Source: an uncultured Myxococcales bacterium (GTDB taxonomy: Bacteria; Myxococcota_A; UBA9042; DTJE01). Taken from it: a DNA stretch of 64,000 nucleotides. Positions 24,567 to 34,317 of the stretch are shown one piece after another. A model generated the notes under the pieces. That model saw only the letters and a list, made by a program, of their open reading frames with translations, did not search any database and was not told where the DNA came from. The position numbers were made by a program, and so were the translations under genes. Within the stretch, counting starts at the first letter, position 1. The number at the start of each line of letters is the position of its first letter. Location: NCBI GenBank assembly GCA_937975765.1, contig CALJUR010000123.1, forward strand, positions 1 to 64,000, given 5' to 3'.

Positions 24567-25261
24567 TCCGTGCCCTCCGCGATCCGGCCGTCCCTCAGCA
24601 CGATCACGCGTCCTGCGGCCTCGCTGACGCGGGGCTCGTGCGTGGCGATCACCAGGGTGGTCCCGTCCCGCCGGTTCAGTTCCAGGAAGATGTCCAGCAC
24701 CGCGGACCCGGTGGCCCCGTCCAGGTTGCCGGTGGGCTCGTCGCACAGCAGGATGCGGGGCCGGTTCAGCAGGGCGCGGGCCACGGCGACGCGCTGCCGC
24801 TCGCCGGCCGACAGGTGCGTCGGCCGATCCGGGGCCCGGTGCAGCAGCCCGACGCGCTGCAGCGCCTCGCGGGCCCGCAGGTCGGCGTCGGCGCGGTCCC
24901 GGTCCGTCGGACCGAACCACGCGGGCAGCGTGACGTTCTCCTGCACGGTCAGGTGCGGCAGCAGGTGGAAGGCCTGGAACACGAACCCCATCGTGCGGTT
25001 GCGCAGCAGCGACAGGTCCCGGTCCCGCAGGCTGGCCAGGTCCTGCCCCCCCACCTCGACCTTCCCGGTCCACCCTCTGTCCAGCCCGCCGAGGATGTTC
25101 AGCAGGGTCGTCTTGCCCGACCCCGACCGCCCGACGACCGCCAGGAACTCCCCCCGCCCGACCGACAGGGACACGTCGCGCAGCGCCGCGGGCAGCCGGG
25201 CGCCGCCACCGTCCACGGCCTGCCCCGGATACGCCTTCACCAGGTGTTCGACGCGGATCAC
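24563..25261 (-). CDS. ABC transporter ATPase, LolD/MacB family
   Basis: 232 residues from a GTG at 25261. Walker A GRSGSGKTT (44-52), the Q-loop in FVFQAFHLLPHLTV, signature LSAGERQRVAVARAL, Walker B ILLCDEPTGNLD and switch His in ATHEP are all intact. The GNLD after Walker B is typical of the LolD/MacB/FtsE group, which powers mechanotransmission across the inner membrane rather than classic transport. It is coupled to the permease by ATGA and starts eight bases after the lipoprotein gene, so the three form one operon. Confidence 0.93.
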   Translation of the reverse strand: MIRVEHLVKAYPGQAVDGGGARLPAALRDVSLSVGRGEFLAVVGRSGSGKTTLLNILGGLDRGWTGKVEVGGQDLASLRDRDLSLLRNRTMGFVFQAFHLLPHLTVQENVTLPAWFGPTDRDRADADLRAREALQRVGLLHRAPDRPTHLSAGERQRVAVARALLNRPRILLCDEPTGNLDGATGSAVLDIFLELNRRDGTTLVIATHEPRVSEAAGRVIVLRDGRIAEGTE

Positions 25262-25268
25262 GGGCCCC

Positions 25269-26747
25269 TCACCTCAGCCGGACGACGACGTCCAGCGCCA
25301 GCCTCCCCTCGCGGAAGGCCGCCTCGACGCCCACGACCCGGACGGCCGACACCACGTGCCGCACGAACTCGATCCCCAGGCCGCCCAGCGCACCGACCCA
25401 TCCGTTGGGGTCGGCCGCCACCCGCAGGATCGTCCCGGTGGCCAGCACGGGCGGGACGCCGGGCAGGTCCGCCCGGGTGCCCGAAGCCACGCCTTTCGCC
25501 AGGGGTTCCGCCCCGCGGCCGACCGCCATCACCGCCACGCCAGCCGCCGCCCCGGCCGCGGCCTCCAGCCCGTCCGGCGCGACGCCGGCCAGCCCATCGG
25601 GCAACTCCTCGGTCCAGGGAAGGGCCGCCACGCCCAGGTTCGACGCCACCGACGAGGCCGCGGAAAGGCCCGCTGCCGGACCGTCCGGGACGTACACCCC
25701 CGCCGCCACGACCAGCGCCGCCCGCCGCAGGAAGGCCCGGACGCCGGTGACCGGGCCCGCCAGGGGGTCCCGGGACGCCACCAGGGCCAGCGTGGCCCGG
25801 TTGTCCCACGCCCTCAGCAGCGCCGCCGCCTCCCCCGGGCCGGCCATCCGGCACGGCTCGCCGCAGGACTCCCGGACGGCCTTCGCCAGCGGGTCGGGCA
25901 GCGCCGACAGGTCCAGGTCCGCCCGCGCCAGCACCCCGGCCGCCGGGAGGGCCGGGTCCCCGGGCGGGGACAGGGGATCGCCGGTCGGGCCCAGCAGGGC
26001 GCGCACGCGGATGCCGCCGTCCAGCGACATCGCCACGCGCAGGTCGCCCAGCGCCGCCCGGGCCACCACGCCCGCCGCGCCGCCCGGCAGCGACAGGCCG
26101 AACTCGCGTTTCGCGAACGCCAGGATCGCTGGGCCCCGCACCACGACGGCGATGTCCGCCCCCGCCAGCCCCGCCTCCCCTGCCGCGGCCGCAGCGACCG
26201 CCCCCGAGGGGGTCGCAAGGGGCTGCAAGGTCTCGATCCCCGCGCACGCCTCCGCCGTGCCCGCGCACGCGATGGCGACGTCCGGCAGGATCCGCAGCAC
26301 CGCCAGCCGCCTGGGGTCCCGGACATCGTGGAACCGCCGGACCGTGCCGGCGGAGGACTCGTCCTCGACGAACCCCAGGCGCGCCAGCCGCAGGCCCAGC
26401 CTCCGCGAGGCGACGTCCGGGTCCCGCACGGGCAGCGCGACGAGGACCGCGTCCCTTCGCAGGGCCATCGACGCGGGCCGCGCCGGGTCCAGCCCCTGCT
26501 CCCGCGTGCCCTCCTCCGAGCGCACGTCCAGGCCGGTGGCCGATCGCAGCAGGTCCGCCGCGCCGGCCGCCTCGGGAAGGCGTTCGAACAGCCGGGCGGT
26601 GTGCGCGTTCAGGTGCGCGACGGCGCCCAGCACCAGGATCGCGTCCGAGTCGGCGGGAAGGTACCGCGAGGGATCGGTCCCGGGGCCGGCGCAGGCCGAC
26701 AGCAGGGCCAGTGCCGCCAGCGCGATCCGGTTCCCCGCGCCCCCCAC
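25269..26747 (-). CDS. Lipoprotein of unknown function, partner of the ABC system
   Basis: 492 residues from the GTG at 26747, chosen because GGAGG lies five bases before it and a lipoprotein signal peptide starts there (ALAALALLSACAG, lipidated Cys near residue 19). The mature part is Ala/Gly/Val-rich with repeated strand-helix units and starts with YLPADSDAILVLGAV, a pattern I associate with uncharacterised myxobacterial lipoproteins. No catalytic motif is seen. It is the first gene of an operon with the ABC ATPase and permease, so it may be the periplasmic or outer-membrane partner. Divergent from the DegP-like gene. Confidence 0.75.
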   Translation of the reverse strand: MGGAGNRIALAALALLSACAGPGTDPSRYLPADSDAILVLGAVAHLNAHTARLFERLPEAAGAADLLRSATGLDVRSEEGTREQGLDPARPASMALRRDAVLVALPVRDPDVASRRLGLRLARLGFVEDESSAGTVRRFHDVRDPRRLAVLRILPDVAIACAGTAEACAGIETLQPLATPSGAVAAAAAGEAGLAGADIAVVVRGPAILAFAKREFGLSLPGGAAGVVARAALGDLRVAMSLDGGIRVRALLGPTGDPLSPPGDPALPAAGVLARADLDLSALPDPLAKAVRESCGEPCRMAGPGEAAALLRAWDNRATLALVASRDPLAGPVTGVRAFLRRAALVVAAGVYVPDGPAAGLSAASSVASNLGVAALPWTEELPDGLAGVAPDGLEAAAGAAAGVAVMAVGRGAEPLAKGVASGTRADLPGVPPVLATGTILRVAADPNGWVGALGGLGIEFVRHVVSAVRVVGVEAAFREGRLALDVVVRLR

Positions 26748-26894
26748 GCCCACCTCCTGCCGGCAAACCGCGCCGACGCGGCCGAGGGTACCACGGATTC
26801 CCCGTCCCCGGCCCGCCCGCTCCCCCTTGCCGGCGGGGAATACGACCCCATCATCTGGGTTGCCTTGGGTCGTGCGCCCCGGAGGGAGGAACCG

Positions 26895-28409
26895 ATGAGC
26901 CGCCTCGTGAAGATCTCGATCGTCGCCTGCTGCCTGCTGGTGCTGGGGCTGGTCACCTTCTGCCGGACCTCCGAGAGCCCGGCGGCCCCCGAGAGGGACT
27001 GGAAGATCTGGACGGACCAGGCGGCCACGCCGCCGGTCGTCGGCCCGGACTTCCAGCCTGCGAAGTCCTTCGCCCCGCTGGTCAAGGGCCTGCAGCCGAC
27101 CGTCGTCAACATCTCGACATCCATCGAGGTCAAGAGCCACAGGCTGTACCGGCGCAGCCCGGGCAGCCAGGGCCGCGGGGACCCCATGGAGGAGTTGTTC
27201 CGGCACTTCTTCGGCGACGGCGAGGGCTTCCAGGTGCCTCCCCAGCGGCGCAACTCGCTGGGCTCGGGCTTCATCGTCAACGCCGACGGCTACATCCTGA
27301 CCAACAACCACGTCGTGGACGGCGCGACCGAGATCACCGTCCGCCTGACCGATCCCGAGAAGGAGTTGAAGGCCAAGGTGGTCGGGCGCGACGAGAAATA
27401 CGACCTGGCGCTGATCAAGGTGGAAACGAAGGAGAAACTGCCGGTGGCCAGCCTGGGCGACTCGGACGCGCTGGAGGTCGGCGACTGGGTCATCGCGATC
27501 GGCAGCCCGTTCGGCCTGGCCCACACCGTCACGGCCGGCATCGTGTCGGCCAAGGACCGCGTCATCGGCGCCGGCCCGTTCGACGACTTCATCCAGACCG
27601 ACGCCAGCATCAACCCGGGGAACTCGGGCGGGCCGCTGTTCGACGCGTCCGGCAACGTGGTCGGCATCAACACGGCCATCCACGCGGCCGGGCAGGGCAT
27701 CGGGTTCGCGGTCCCGGTCAACATGGCCAAGCAGTTCATCCGGGACGTCCTTTCGAAGGGACGCGTCAGCCGTGGCTGGCTGGGCGTCGGCATCCAGGAA
27801 CTGACGCCGGACCTGGCGAAGGGGATGGGACTCTTCGACAAGCGCGGCGTGATCGTGTCGCAGATCTTCCCGGGCAGCCCGGCCGAGAAGGCGGGCATGA
27901 AGCGGGGCGACGTGATCACCGAGTTCGCGGGCCGCGAGGTATCGGACCCGGCCGCGCTGACCCGCGCCGTGGGCCTGTCCGAGCCGGGCAGGGACTTCGA
28001 TGTCAAGGTGCTGCGGGACGGACGCCCGATGACGCTGAAGGTGCGGATCGTCGAGCGCGACGAGGACGGCGGCGCCTTCGAGCGCAAGGGCGGCGGCCCG
28101 TCCGGCGACGAGGTGCAGAAGGCCGAGTCGAGCCTGGGACTGGACCTCAAGCCGCTGGGCGACAAGGATGCCCAGAAACTGGACCTGAAGCCCGGCCAGG
28201 GCGTGAAGGTCGAGGGGGTCGCCGAGGACGGCCCCGCCGCCCAGACGGGCATCCAGCCGGACGACGTCGTGATGGAGGTCAATCGCGTTCCGGTCGGCTC
28301 GCCCGCCGAGTTCGCGGCCGCCGTCGGGAAGGTCAAGCCCGGCGACTCGGTCCTTCTCCTGCTGCTGCGGGGCCAGAACTACTTCTACGTCGTGGTCAAG
28401 AAGCCGTAA
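26895..28409 (+). CDS. degP: DegP/HtrA-like periplasmic serine protease with two PDZ domains
   Basis: 504 residues; GGAGGGAGGA just upstream of the ATG. An N-terminal signal or anchor (ISIVACCLLVLGLVTFC) contains a Cys that could be lipidated. The trypsin-like domain has the triad His in TNNHVVDG, Asp in YDLALIKV and Ser in GNSGGPL. Two PDZ domains follow (about 285-370 and 410-500; GVIVSQIFPGSPAEKAGM and GPAAQTGIQPDDVV). Such proteins degrade or refold damaged envelope proteins. It precedes a heat-shock-type sigma factor, an apt neighbour. Confidence 0.93.
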   Translation: MSRLVKISIVACCLLVLGLVTFCRTSESPAAPERDWKIWTDQAATPPVVGPDFQPAKSFAPLVKGLQPTVVNISTSIEVKSHRLYRRSPGSQGRGDPMEELFRHFFGDGEGFQVPPQRRNSLGSGFIVNADGYILTNNHVVDGATEITVRLTDPEKELKAKVVGRDEKYDLALIKVETKEKLPVASLGDSDALEVGDWVIAIGSPFGLAHTVTAGIVSAKDRVIGAGPFDDFIQTDASINPGNSGGPLFDASGNVVGINTAIHAAGQGIGFAVPVNMAKQFIRDVLSKGRVSRGWLGVGIQELTPDLAKGMGLFDKRGVIVSQIFPGSPAEKAGMKRGDVITEFAGREVSDPAALTRAVGLSEPGRDFDVKVLRDGRPMTLKVRIVERDEDGGAFERKGGGPSGDEVQKAESSLGLDLKPLGDKDAQKLDLKPGQGVKVEGVAEDGPAAQTGIQPDDVVMEVNRVPVGSPAEFAAAVGKVKPGDSVLLLLLRGQNYFYVVVKKP

Positions 28410-28416
28410 CCCCCCG

Positions 28417-28447
28417 AACGATCGGCCTGGAACGGGGCCGTCTCGTT
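28417..28447 (+). terminator. Hairpin after the DegP-like gene
   Basis: AACGA/TCGTT and CGGCC/GGCCG arms form a stem of about ten pairs with small bulges around an eight-base loop, starting eight bases after the protease stop. There is no long T-run, so termination is plausible but unproven. Its end abuts the -35 of the next promoter. Confidence 0.35.
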
Positions 28448-28474
28448 GACCGGCCCGGACGCCGACGATATAGT
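28446..28474 (+). promoter_or_regulatory. Sigma70 promoter of the RpoH-family gene
   Basis: TTGACC (28446-28451), a 17-bp spacer, then TATAGT (28469-28474): five of six matches in each box. Start of transcription near 28481, about 27 bases before the GTG start codon. Confidence 0.65.
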
Positions 28475-28507
28475 GACCGCGCCGGAATTCCCCGGCCTGG
28501 AGAGAAC

Positions 28508-29506
<999 letters not shown>

Positions 29507-29509
<3 letters not shown>

Positions 29510-29561
29510 GGCGGGGGCCCTGCCCCCCGCCATCGTAGGGCGGGGGCCCCGTCCCCCCCTA
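29507..29561. repeat. Two copies of a dispersed GC-rich palindrome between convergent genes
   Basis: Units at 29507-29531 and 29536-29561 each begin TAGGGCGGGGGCC and contain arms GGCGGGGG and CCCCCGCC (the second unit has CCCCCCCTA). The TAG of the first unit is the stop codon of the sigma factor gene, and the terminal CTA of the second is the stop codon of the opposing epimerase gene. The pair can also fold as transcription-terminating hairpins. Confidence 0.85.
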
Positions 29562-30494
29562 GCGATTCATCTCGGCATGGAAGTACTCGCACGTCGCCTT
29601 CAGGCCGTCCTCCAGCGACACGCGCGGCTGCCAGCCCAGGATCTCCTTGGCCTGCGAGATGTCCGGGCGCCGGACCTTGGGGTCGTCCTGCGGCAGCGGC
29701 AGGAACGTCATCCCCGCCTTGCTGTCGAACAGGCGCACCACGGTCTCGGCGAACTCGAGGATCGTGTGCTCCTCGGGGTTGCCGATGTTCACCGGGTCGC
29801 TGCAGGTCGAGGCCAGCAGCTTCACGATGCCGTCCACCAGGTCGGACACGTAGCAGAACGACCGCGTCTGGGAGCCGTCGCCGTACAGCGTCAGCGGCTC
29901 GTTGCGCAGCACCTGGGACAGGAACGCCGGCACGACCCGGCCGTCACCGATGCGCATGCGCGGGCCGAACGTGTTGAAGATGCGGACGATGCGGGTGTCC
30001 AGGCCGTGGTAGCGGTGGTAGGCCATCGTGATGGCCTCGGCAAAACGCTTGGCCTCGTCGTACACGCCGCGCGGCCCGATCGGGTTCACGTTGCCCCAGT
30101 AGGACTCCGGCTGCGGGTGGACCAGGGGATCGCCGTAGACCTCGGACGTCGAGGCCAGCAGGAACGTGGCCCCCTTCTCCTTCGCCAGGCCCAGCGCCTT
30201 GTGGGTGCCCAGGCTGCCGACCTTCAGCGTCTGGATCGGATAGCGCATGTAGTCCACCGGGCTGGCCGGCGAGGCGAAGTGCAGCACCGCGTCCAGCGGG
30301 CCGGGGACGTGGATGAAGTTCGTGACGTCCTGCTTGACGAAGACGAAGCCGTCCTTCCCGAACAGGTGGGCGATGTTCTCCATCTTGCCCGTCAGCAGGT
30401 TGTCCATGCAGATGACGTCGTGGCCATCGTTCAGGAAGGTCTCGCAGAGGTGCGAGCCGATGAAACCTGCTCCGCCCGTGATCAGCACCCTCAT
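29559..30494 (-). CDS. UDP-glucuronate decarboxylase (UDP-xylose synthase) type NAD-dependent epimerase
   Basis: 311 residues from the ATG at 30494 with AAGGAGGA four bases before it. Short-chain dehydrogenase fold with NAD loop TGGAGFIGSHL, HFASPASPVDYMRYPIQT, catalytic Thr/Ser region ASTSEVYGDP, PESYWGNVNPIGPRGVYDEAKR with Tyr-x-x-x-Lys, and GDGSQTRSFCYV. The SPASPVDY and PESYWGNVN segments are characteristic of UDP-xylose synthases. Product would be UDP-xylose for surface polysaccharide. It stands alone without other sugar genes. Confidence 0.9.
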   Translation of the reverse strand: MRVLITGGAGFIGSHLCETFLNDGHDVICMDNLLTGKMENIAHLFGKDGFVFVKQDVTNFIHVPGPLDAVLHFASPASPVDYMRYPIQTLKVGSLGTHKALGLAKEKGATFLLASTSEVYGDPLVHPQPESYWGNVNPIGPRGVYDEAKRFAEAITMAYHRYHGLDTRIVRIFNTFGPRMRIGDGRVVPAFLSQVLRNEPLTLYGDGSQTRSFCYVSDLVDGIVKLLASTCSDPVNIGNPEEHTILEFAETVVRLFDSKAGMTFLPLPQDDPKVRRPDISQAKEILGWQPRVSLEDGLKATCEYFHAEMNR

Positions 30495-30555
30495 CGCGTC
30501 CTCCTTGTCGTTCCGGAAGCCCGGACCCACCGTGCGGCCGGGGCGGATGCTCGGT

Positions 30556-30765
30556 TCAGGAGCCCCGGCACCGGGGCGAGGTCGTGGCCCGGAAGTCCCC
30601 CGCGGGGTCGGCGGTCGGCGCGTCCGTGTACCGGTCCAGCACCATGTCGACGCCCTGCCGGACCAGTTCCGCGACCGCGAGGCGGGTCCTCTGGTGGACC
30701 TGCTTCAGGCGCGAGTCCTGCTCGGGGGTCAGGTACACGGTGGTGGCCACCTTCCGTCCGCCCAC
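30556..30765 (-). CDS. Small ribbon-helix-helix protein
   Basis: 69 residues from a GTG at 30765 with GGAGG five bases before it. Residues 5-45 (KVATTVYLTPEQDSRLKQVH, then RLAVAELVRQGVDMVLDRY) fit a ribbon-helix-helix DNA-binding domain of the CopG/Arc type: a strand, then two helices. The remaining 20 residues are polar and end in CRGS. No toxin or partner gene is adjacent, so I read it as a stand-alone regulator; its target is unknown. Confidence 0.7.
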   Translation of the reverse strand: MGGRKVATTVYLTPEQDSRLKQVHQRTRLAVAELVRQGVDMVLDRYTDAPTADPAGDFRATTSPRCRGS

Positions 30766-30845
30766 GACGCCCTCCGTGGTCCGTGCGAGGGAGCCAGTTT
30801 GCCCCAAGGAAAAATCGAAGTCAAACGCTCCCGGACAGGCGGGGA

Positions 30846-32192
30846 TCACGTTCCGGGGGCCCACCGGGCGGCGACCCGGCGCATCCATCCGAACAACCCG
30901 TCCGCCGGGACGACGAGGGGGGAGAGGACGGGGAAGCCGTGCAGGGCATCCAGCCGATCGGGAAGGCAGCGGGTGCCGGTGGCCTGCACCAGCGCCCGGT
31001 CGGCCCCCAGGGCGGCCGACAGGGACAGCAGGGCCGCGATGCCCCAGGCGCGGGGGGAGGCCAGCGCGATGTCGCACGCGGCCCGTTCGCGCAGGCCGAT
31101 GGCCGCCATCGACAGGCCGGACGCGTCCAACTGCAGTGCAGCCACCACCCGGAAGGGGGCCATCCAGGGGGCCGGGGCACCATCCGGCACCGCGTCCCGC
31201 GCGGACGAGCAGGCCGTCTCCAGGTCCAGCAGGCGGCGCCGCAGTTCCAGGCTCGCGTCGGCGGGAACCTCGGAGGGCCGGCAGGCGACCTCCTCGGGCG
31301 CGACCGCTCCGGGAAGGGGCGGCGCCGCTCCCGACAGGATCTCCCGCCACCCTTCCCCCAGGTCGGCCACCACGTGCAGGTCGAATCCCGACCGGGTGCC
31401 GGCCAGCACCGCGCGGTCGAACACCCCCACCATCGGCTGGCCCGGCGCCGGGGACACGAACCGGAAGGCCCCGCGGACGGACCCGTTCGGCCCGTCCTCC
31501 ATCAGCGGGACGCCGTCGAAGGTGCTGGTGCCGACGCCCGACAACTTCTCGCCGGAGGAGATCAGTTTCTCGGCACGCATCCCGTCGAAGGTCCAGACGT
31601 CCCGGGCGACGATCCGCCGGCCGCCCGGCAGGCGCTGCGCGTAGGTGTAGACGAGGTCCAGCGAGCCGTCCAGGTTCACGTCGGCCAGGGTCGAGGGCAG
31701 CGCCCGGGCAGCGCGACCCACGTACCAGGCGAAGGCGGGCCGGTCCTTCCGGCCGGCGGTCGGCCCGGGAAAGACCAGCACCCCGTGCAGCGTGCCGAAC
31801 GCAACCCCGGCCTCGTCCGAGGCCATCTCGACGGCGACCACCAGGTTCCGGGCGAGGTGGCCCGACACGGCACCGACCAGGACCGCCCGCGGGATGCGCA
31901 ACGAGGCCGGGGCGAACGCGAACTCGCCGCACAGCACGTCCCGCACGCCGTCCAGGGGGCACCTGCGGCCGTCCACGAAGCCGTCGGCGTCGATCCGGAA
32001 TTCCTTCCGGTCGGCGCGCAGTTCGACGACGCGCAGGCCCAGGACCCGCCCCGCGATCGCCGCGGCCTCGTCGGACGTCAGCAGCCGGTCCTCGGCAGGG
32101 CCGGCAGGCGGGATCGCACCGGCCAGGACGTCGGCACGGGCCGGCAGCCAGGCCAGCAGCAGCAGGACCGCCGGGAGCCGCGCGCGGATCAT
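30846..32192 (-). CDS. Exported protein of unknown function with FG-GAP-like segment
   Basis: 448 residues; ATG at 32192 overlaps the stop of the upstream lipoprotein gene (ATGA). Signal peptide ARLPAVLLLLAWLPARA with cleavage likely after ADA. The mature part is beta-rich, with DVNLDGSLDLVYTYAQR resembling an FG-GAP/calcium-loop repeat, then a helical C-terminal region (about 330-430) with paired cysteines. No enzyme motif is seen. Cotranslated with the beta-propeller lipoprotein, so the two probably act together at the cell surface. Confidence 0.7.
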   Translation of the reverse strand: MIRARLPAVLLLLAWLPARADVLAGAIPPAGPAEDRLLTSDEAAAIAGRVLGLRVVELRADRKEFRIDADGFVDGRRCPLDGVRDVLCGEFAFAPASLRIPRAVLVGAVSGHLARNLVVAVEMASDEAGVAFGTLHGVLVFPGPTAGRKDRPAFAWYVGRAARALPSTLADVNLDGSLDLVYTYAQRLPGGRRIVARDVWTFDGMRAEKLISSGEKLSGVGTSTFDGVPLMEDGPNGSVRGAFRFVSPAPGQPMVGVFDRAVLAGTRSGFDLHVVADLGEGWREILSGAAPPLPGAVAPEEVACRPSEVPADASLELRRRLLDLETACSSARDAVPDGAPAPWMAPFRVVAALQLDASGLSMAAIGLRERAACDIALASPRAWGIAALLSLSAALGADRALVQATGTRCLPDRLDALHGFPVLSPLVVPADGLFGWMRRVAARWAPGT

Positions 32193-34147
32193 TCGGACGC
32201 CTCCACCGGTTCGCGGTGGATCAGCAGGGTCCCGTCGGCCCCGACCAGGGCCGCGAAGGAATCGTCGGGGGCGCCGGCGACGGCCCGGAAGACCCGCAGC
32301 GTTCCGGGATCCAGCCGGACCCAGGCGCCGTCGCCCCCCCGGCGCAGGACCGTCCCGGCCCAGCCGACCGCGAAGGGGGCGGCCGCGTACCCGCCCAGGC
32401 CGTACAGGAAGGTCGCCGGCTCCTCGTGGACCCGGGTGCAGCCGTCGGGCGTGCACTCCAGCACGATCCCGTTGTCGCCGGCCGCGACGACGCCCCCTCC
32501 GGCCAGCGGCAGCAGGTCCCGCAGCGTCGAGGAGGTCCCGGTGGGCAGCGTCCGGAAGCCCGCGCCTTCATCCAGTTCCAGGCGGCCCCGGTCGCCGGCC
32601 ACCCACGTCCGGTCGTCCTCGGCGCACACGGCCCGCAACGGCAGCGGGCGGGTGGCGACGGTGTGCAGCGTGCCGCCGGCGTACCGGAAAACGGTCCCGG
32701 AGGCACCCGCGATCCAGGCCACGTCCCCGCCGGCAAACACGTCGGAAAGGTCCTCGGCGGCCGTCGAGGGAACCAGCGTGGCCACCGCTCCCGACAGGTC
32801 GGCGATCGCCCCGCCGTCCCCGACCGCCCAGGGCAGGGACACCGCGTTGAAGCCTCCTGCCACCGGCAGCCGGACCGCGCCCAGGCGTTCGGGCGCCCCG
32901 CGCAGGACCAGCCCGCCCTCGCCCACGATGACCAGGGTCCCGTCGCCGGCCACCGCGACGCCCCGGAGTTCCCGGGTGACGCCCAGCGACCGGTCGTGCC
33001 ACGCCTGCCGGTCCAGTTCCAGCGCGGTGGAGGCCAGGCCCGCGGCCACCGGGATCGGGGCGCCGTCCTCCCCCGCCCGGGCCCCGATCGCCCGCAGGTC
33101 CGCCTGGGTGTTGTATGGCCCCGCGACCGTCATCACCGACCAGCGGTCGCCGTCGTAGCGCACCACGATGCCCTGCCTCCCGACCGCCATGATGTCGTCC
33201 GAGGCGGTGCCCCAGACCGCGTACAGGTCGCGCAGCGGGTCCGACGGGTCGTTCGTCACCTGCATCTGCCAGGTCAGCCCGTTGTACAGCACGACCGAGC
33301 CGGCGCTGCCGACCGCCGCCATGCGCCCGTCCGGCGCCCGCCAGATCGCGTGCAGCGTCGTCATCGGGCCGGAGATCTGCGACCGGACCCATGCCGCCTG
33401 GCCGCGCTCGATCAGCGTGCCGTATGCGCCCACCGCGCGCACCCCTCCCGCGACGGACGCCGAGACGCCGTGCAGGTCGTAGGTGATCCCGGTGGCCTCG
33501 GCCGTGGCCTCGTCGCCGACGAGGTGCAGCACCCGGCCGCCCTTGCCCACGGCATACGCCTCGATGGCGGACATCGCCGACACGCCGTAGAGGTCGGCCC
33601 CGTCGGCCTCCCGCAACACGACCCAGCCCCCGACGGGGGCGTACCGCAGCACGATCCCGCCGGCGCCTACCACGTAGAGGGTGTCGCCGTCGCCGGAGAT
33701 GCCGAACAGGTCCGCGTCGGTCGGCGGGACGGGCCAGAACGGCAGGAAGTCGGACCCTTCGGACCGCAGCACCGTGCCCTTCGAGCCCACTGCCCAGAGC
33801 GAGCCGTCCGCCGCCGGCCACATGCCGCGGATGTCGCCCGGCAGGGCCAGGTCGAGCCGCCGGAAGGCCGGGTCGGGCGGGGTCGTCTCCTCGCCGGGAA
33901 GGTCGGCCGGCGATTCCTCGGCGGCCTCGTCCGGGGTCCCGGCGGCATCGTCGTGCAGGTCGGCGCCGGGGTCCGAGGCGTCGAGGCCGGAAAGGTCGCC
34001 GGTCTCGGCGGCGGCGTCCGGGACGTCACCGCCCCCGGCCTCCGTGACGTCCCCGGCGTCCGGGACCACGTCGTTTCCGCCCCCTGCGCCGCCGCACGCG
34101 GCCAGGAACGCCACCACCAGCCAGGCGACGGGGAACCTCGCGACCAC
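32189..34147 (-). CDS. Beta-propeller lipoprotein
   Basis: 652 residues from a GTG at 34147 with AAGGAG seven bases upstream. The signal peptide ends in lipobox FLAAC near residue 18. A Gly/Asp/Ala/Glu-rich linker (about 20-95) follows, then many repeats of the form LWAVGSKGTVLR, LYVVGAGGIVLRY, AYAVGKGGRVLHL, MAAVGSAGSVVLY, each about 45 residues. They resemble the blades of YCF48/sortilin-type propellers. Function unknown; such lipoproteins are abundant in Myxococcota. Coupled by ATGA to the exported protein downstream. Confidence 0.8.
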   Translation of the reverse strand: MVARFPVAWLVVAFLAACGGAGGGNDVVPDAGDVTEAGGGDVPDAAAETGDLSGLDASDPGADLHDDAAGTPDEAAEESPADLPGEETTPPDPAFRRLDLALPGDIRGMWPAADGSLWAVGSKGTVLRSEGSDFLPFWPVPPTDADLFGISGDGDTLYVVGAGGIVLRYAPVGGWVVLREADGADLYGVSAMSAIEAYAVGKGGRVLHLVGDEATAEATGITYDLHGVSASVAGGVRAVGAYGTLIERGQAAWVRSQISGPMTTLHAIWRAPDGRMAAVGSAGSVVLYNGLTWQMQVTNDPSDPLRDLYAVWGTASDDIMAVGRQGIVVRYDGDRWSVMTVAGPYNTQADLRAIGARAGEDGAPIPVAAGLASTALELDRQAWHDRSLGVTRELRGVAVAGDGTLVIVGEGGLVLRGAPERLGAVRLPVAGGFNAVSLPWAVGDGGAIADLSGAVATLVPSTAAEDLSDVFAGGDVAWIAGASGTVFRYAGGTLHTVATRPLPLRAVCAEDDRTWVAGDRGRLELDEGAGFRTLPTGTSSTLRDLLPLAGGGVVAAGDNGIVLECTPDGCTRVHEEPATFLYGLGGYAAAPFAVGWAGTVLRRGGDGAWVRLDPGTLRVFRAVAGAPDDSFAALVGADGTLLIHREPVEASE

Positions 34148-34180
34148 CGGTCCGCTCCTTCCGGGTCGACCCCTGCATTG

Positions 34181-34206
34181 TAGGGCGGGGGCCCCGTCCC
34201 CCGCCA
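34181..34206. repeat. Dispersed GC-rich palindrome, single copy
   Basis: TAGGGCGGGGGCC continuing CCGTCCCCCGCCA: arms GGCGGGGG and CCCCCGCC around CCCCGT. It lies 34 bases upstream of the propeller lipoprotein start, in the gap shared with the divergent transporter gene. Same family as the units near 29.5, 38.3 and 41.7 kb. Confidence 0.85.
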
Positions 34207-34248
34207 CCTTTTCCACGCGACATCGGCATTCCCGGCCCGGCGGCCGCC

Positions 34249-34277
34249 TTGATCGCCCGCCGGCCCCCGGCTACACT
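34249..34277 (+). promoter_or_regulatory. Sigma70 promoter of the MFS transporter gene
   Basis: TTGATC (34249-34254), 17 bases, TACACT (34272-34277). Transcription would begin near 34284, about 34 bases before the ATG. Confidence 0.55.
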
Positions 34278-34317
34278 GCCGGTCGCGGTCCATCCCCCCT
34301 TTCGAGAAAGGTGCGAC

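Noticed and set aside
22605..26894. Plus-strand open frame antisense to the ABC operon and running into degP
   Set aside because: The real degP start is the ATG at 26895 with a strong ribosome site; the upstream part is a GC shadow of genes on the minus strand.
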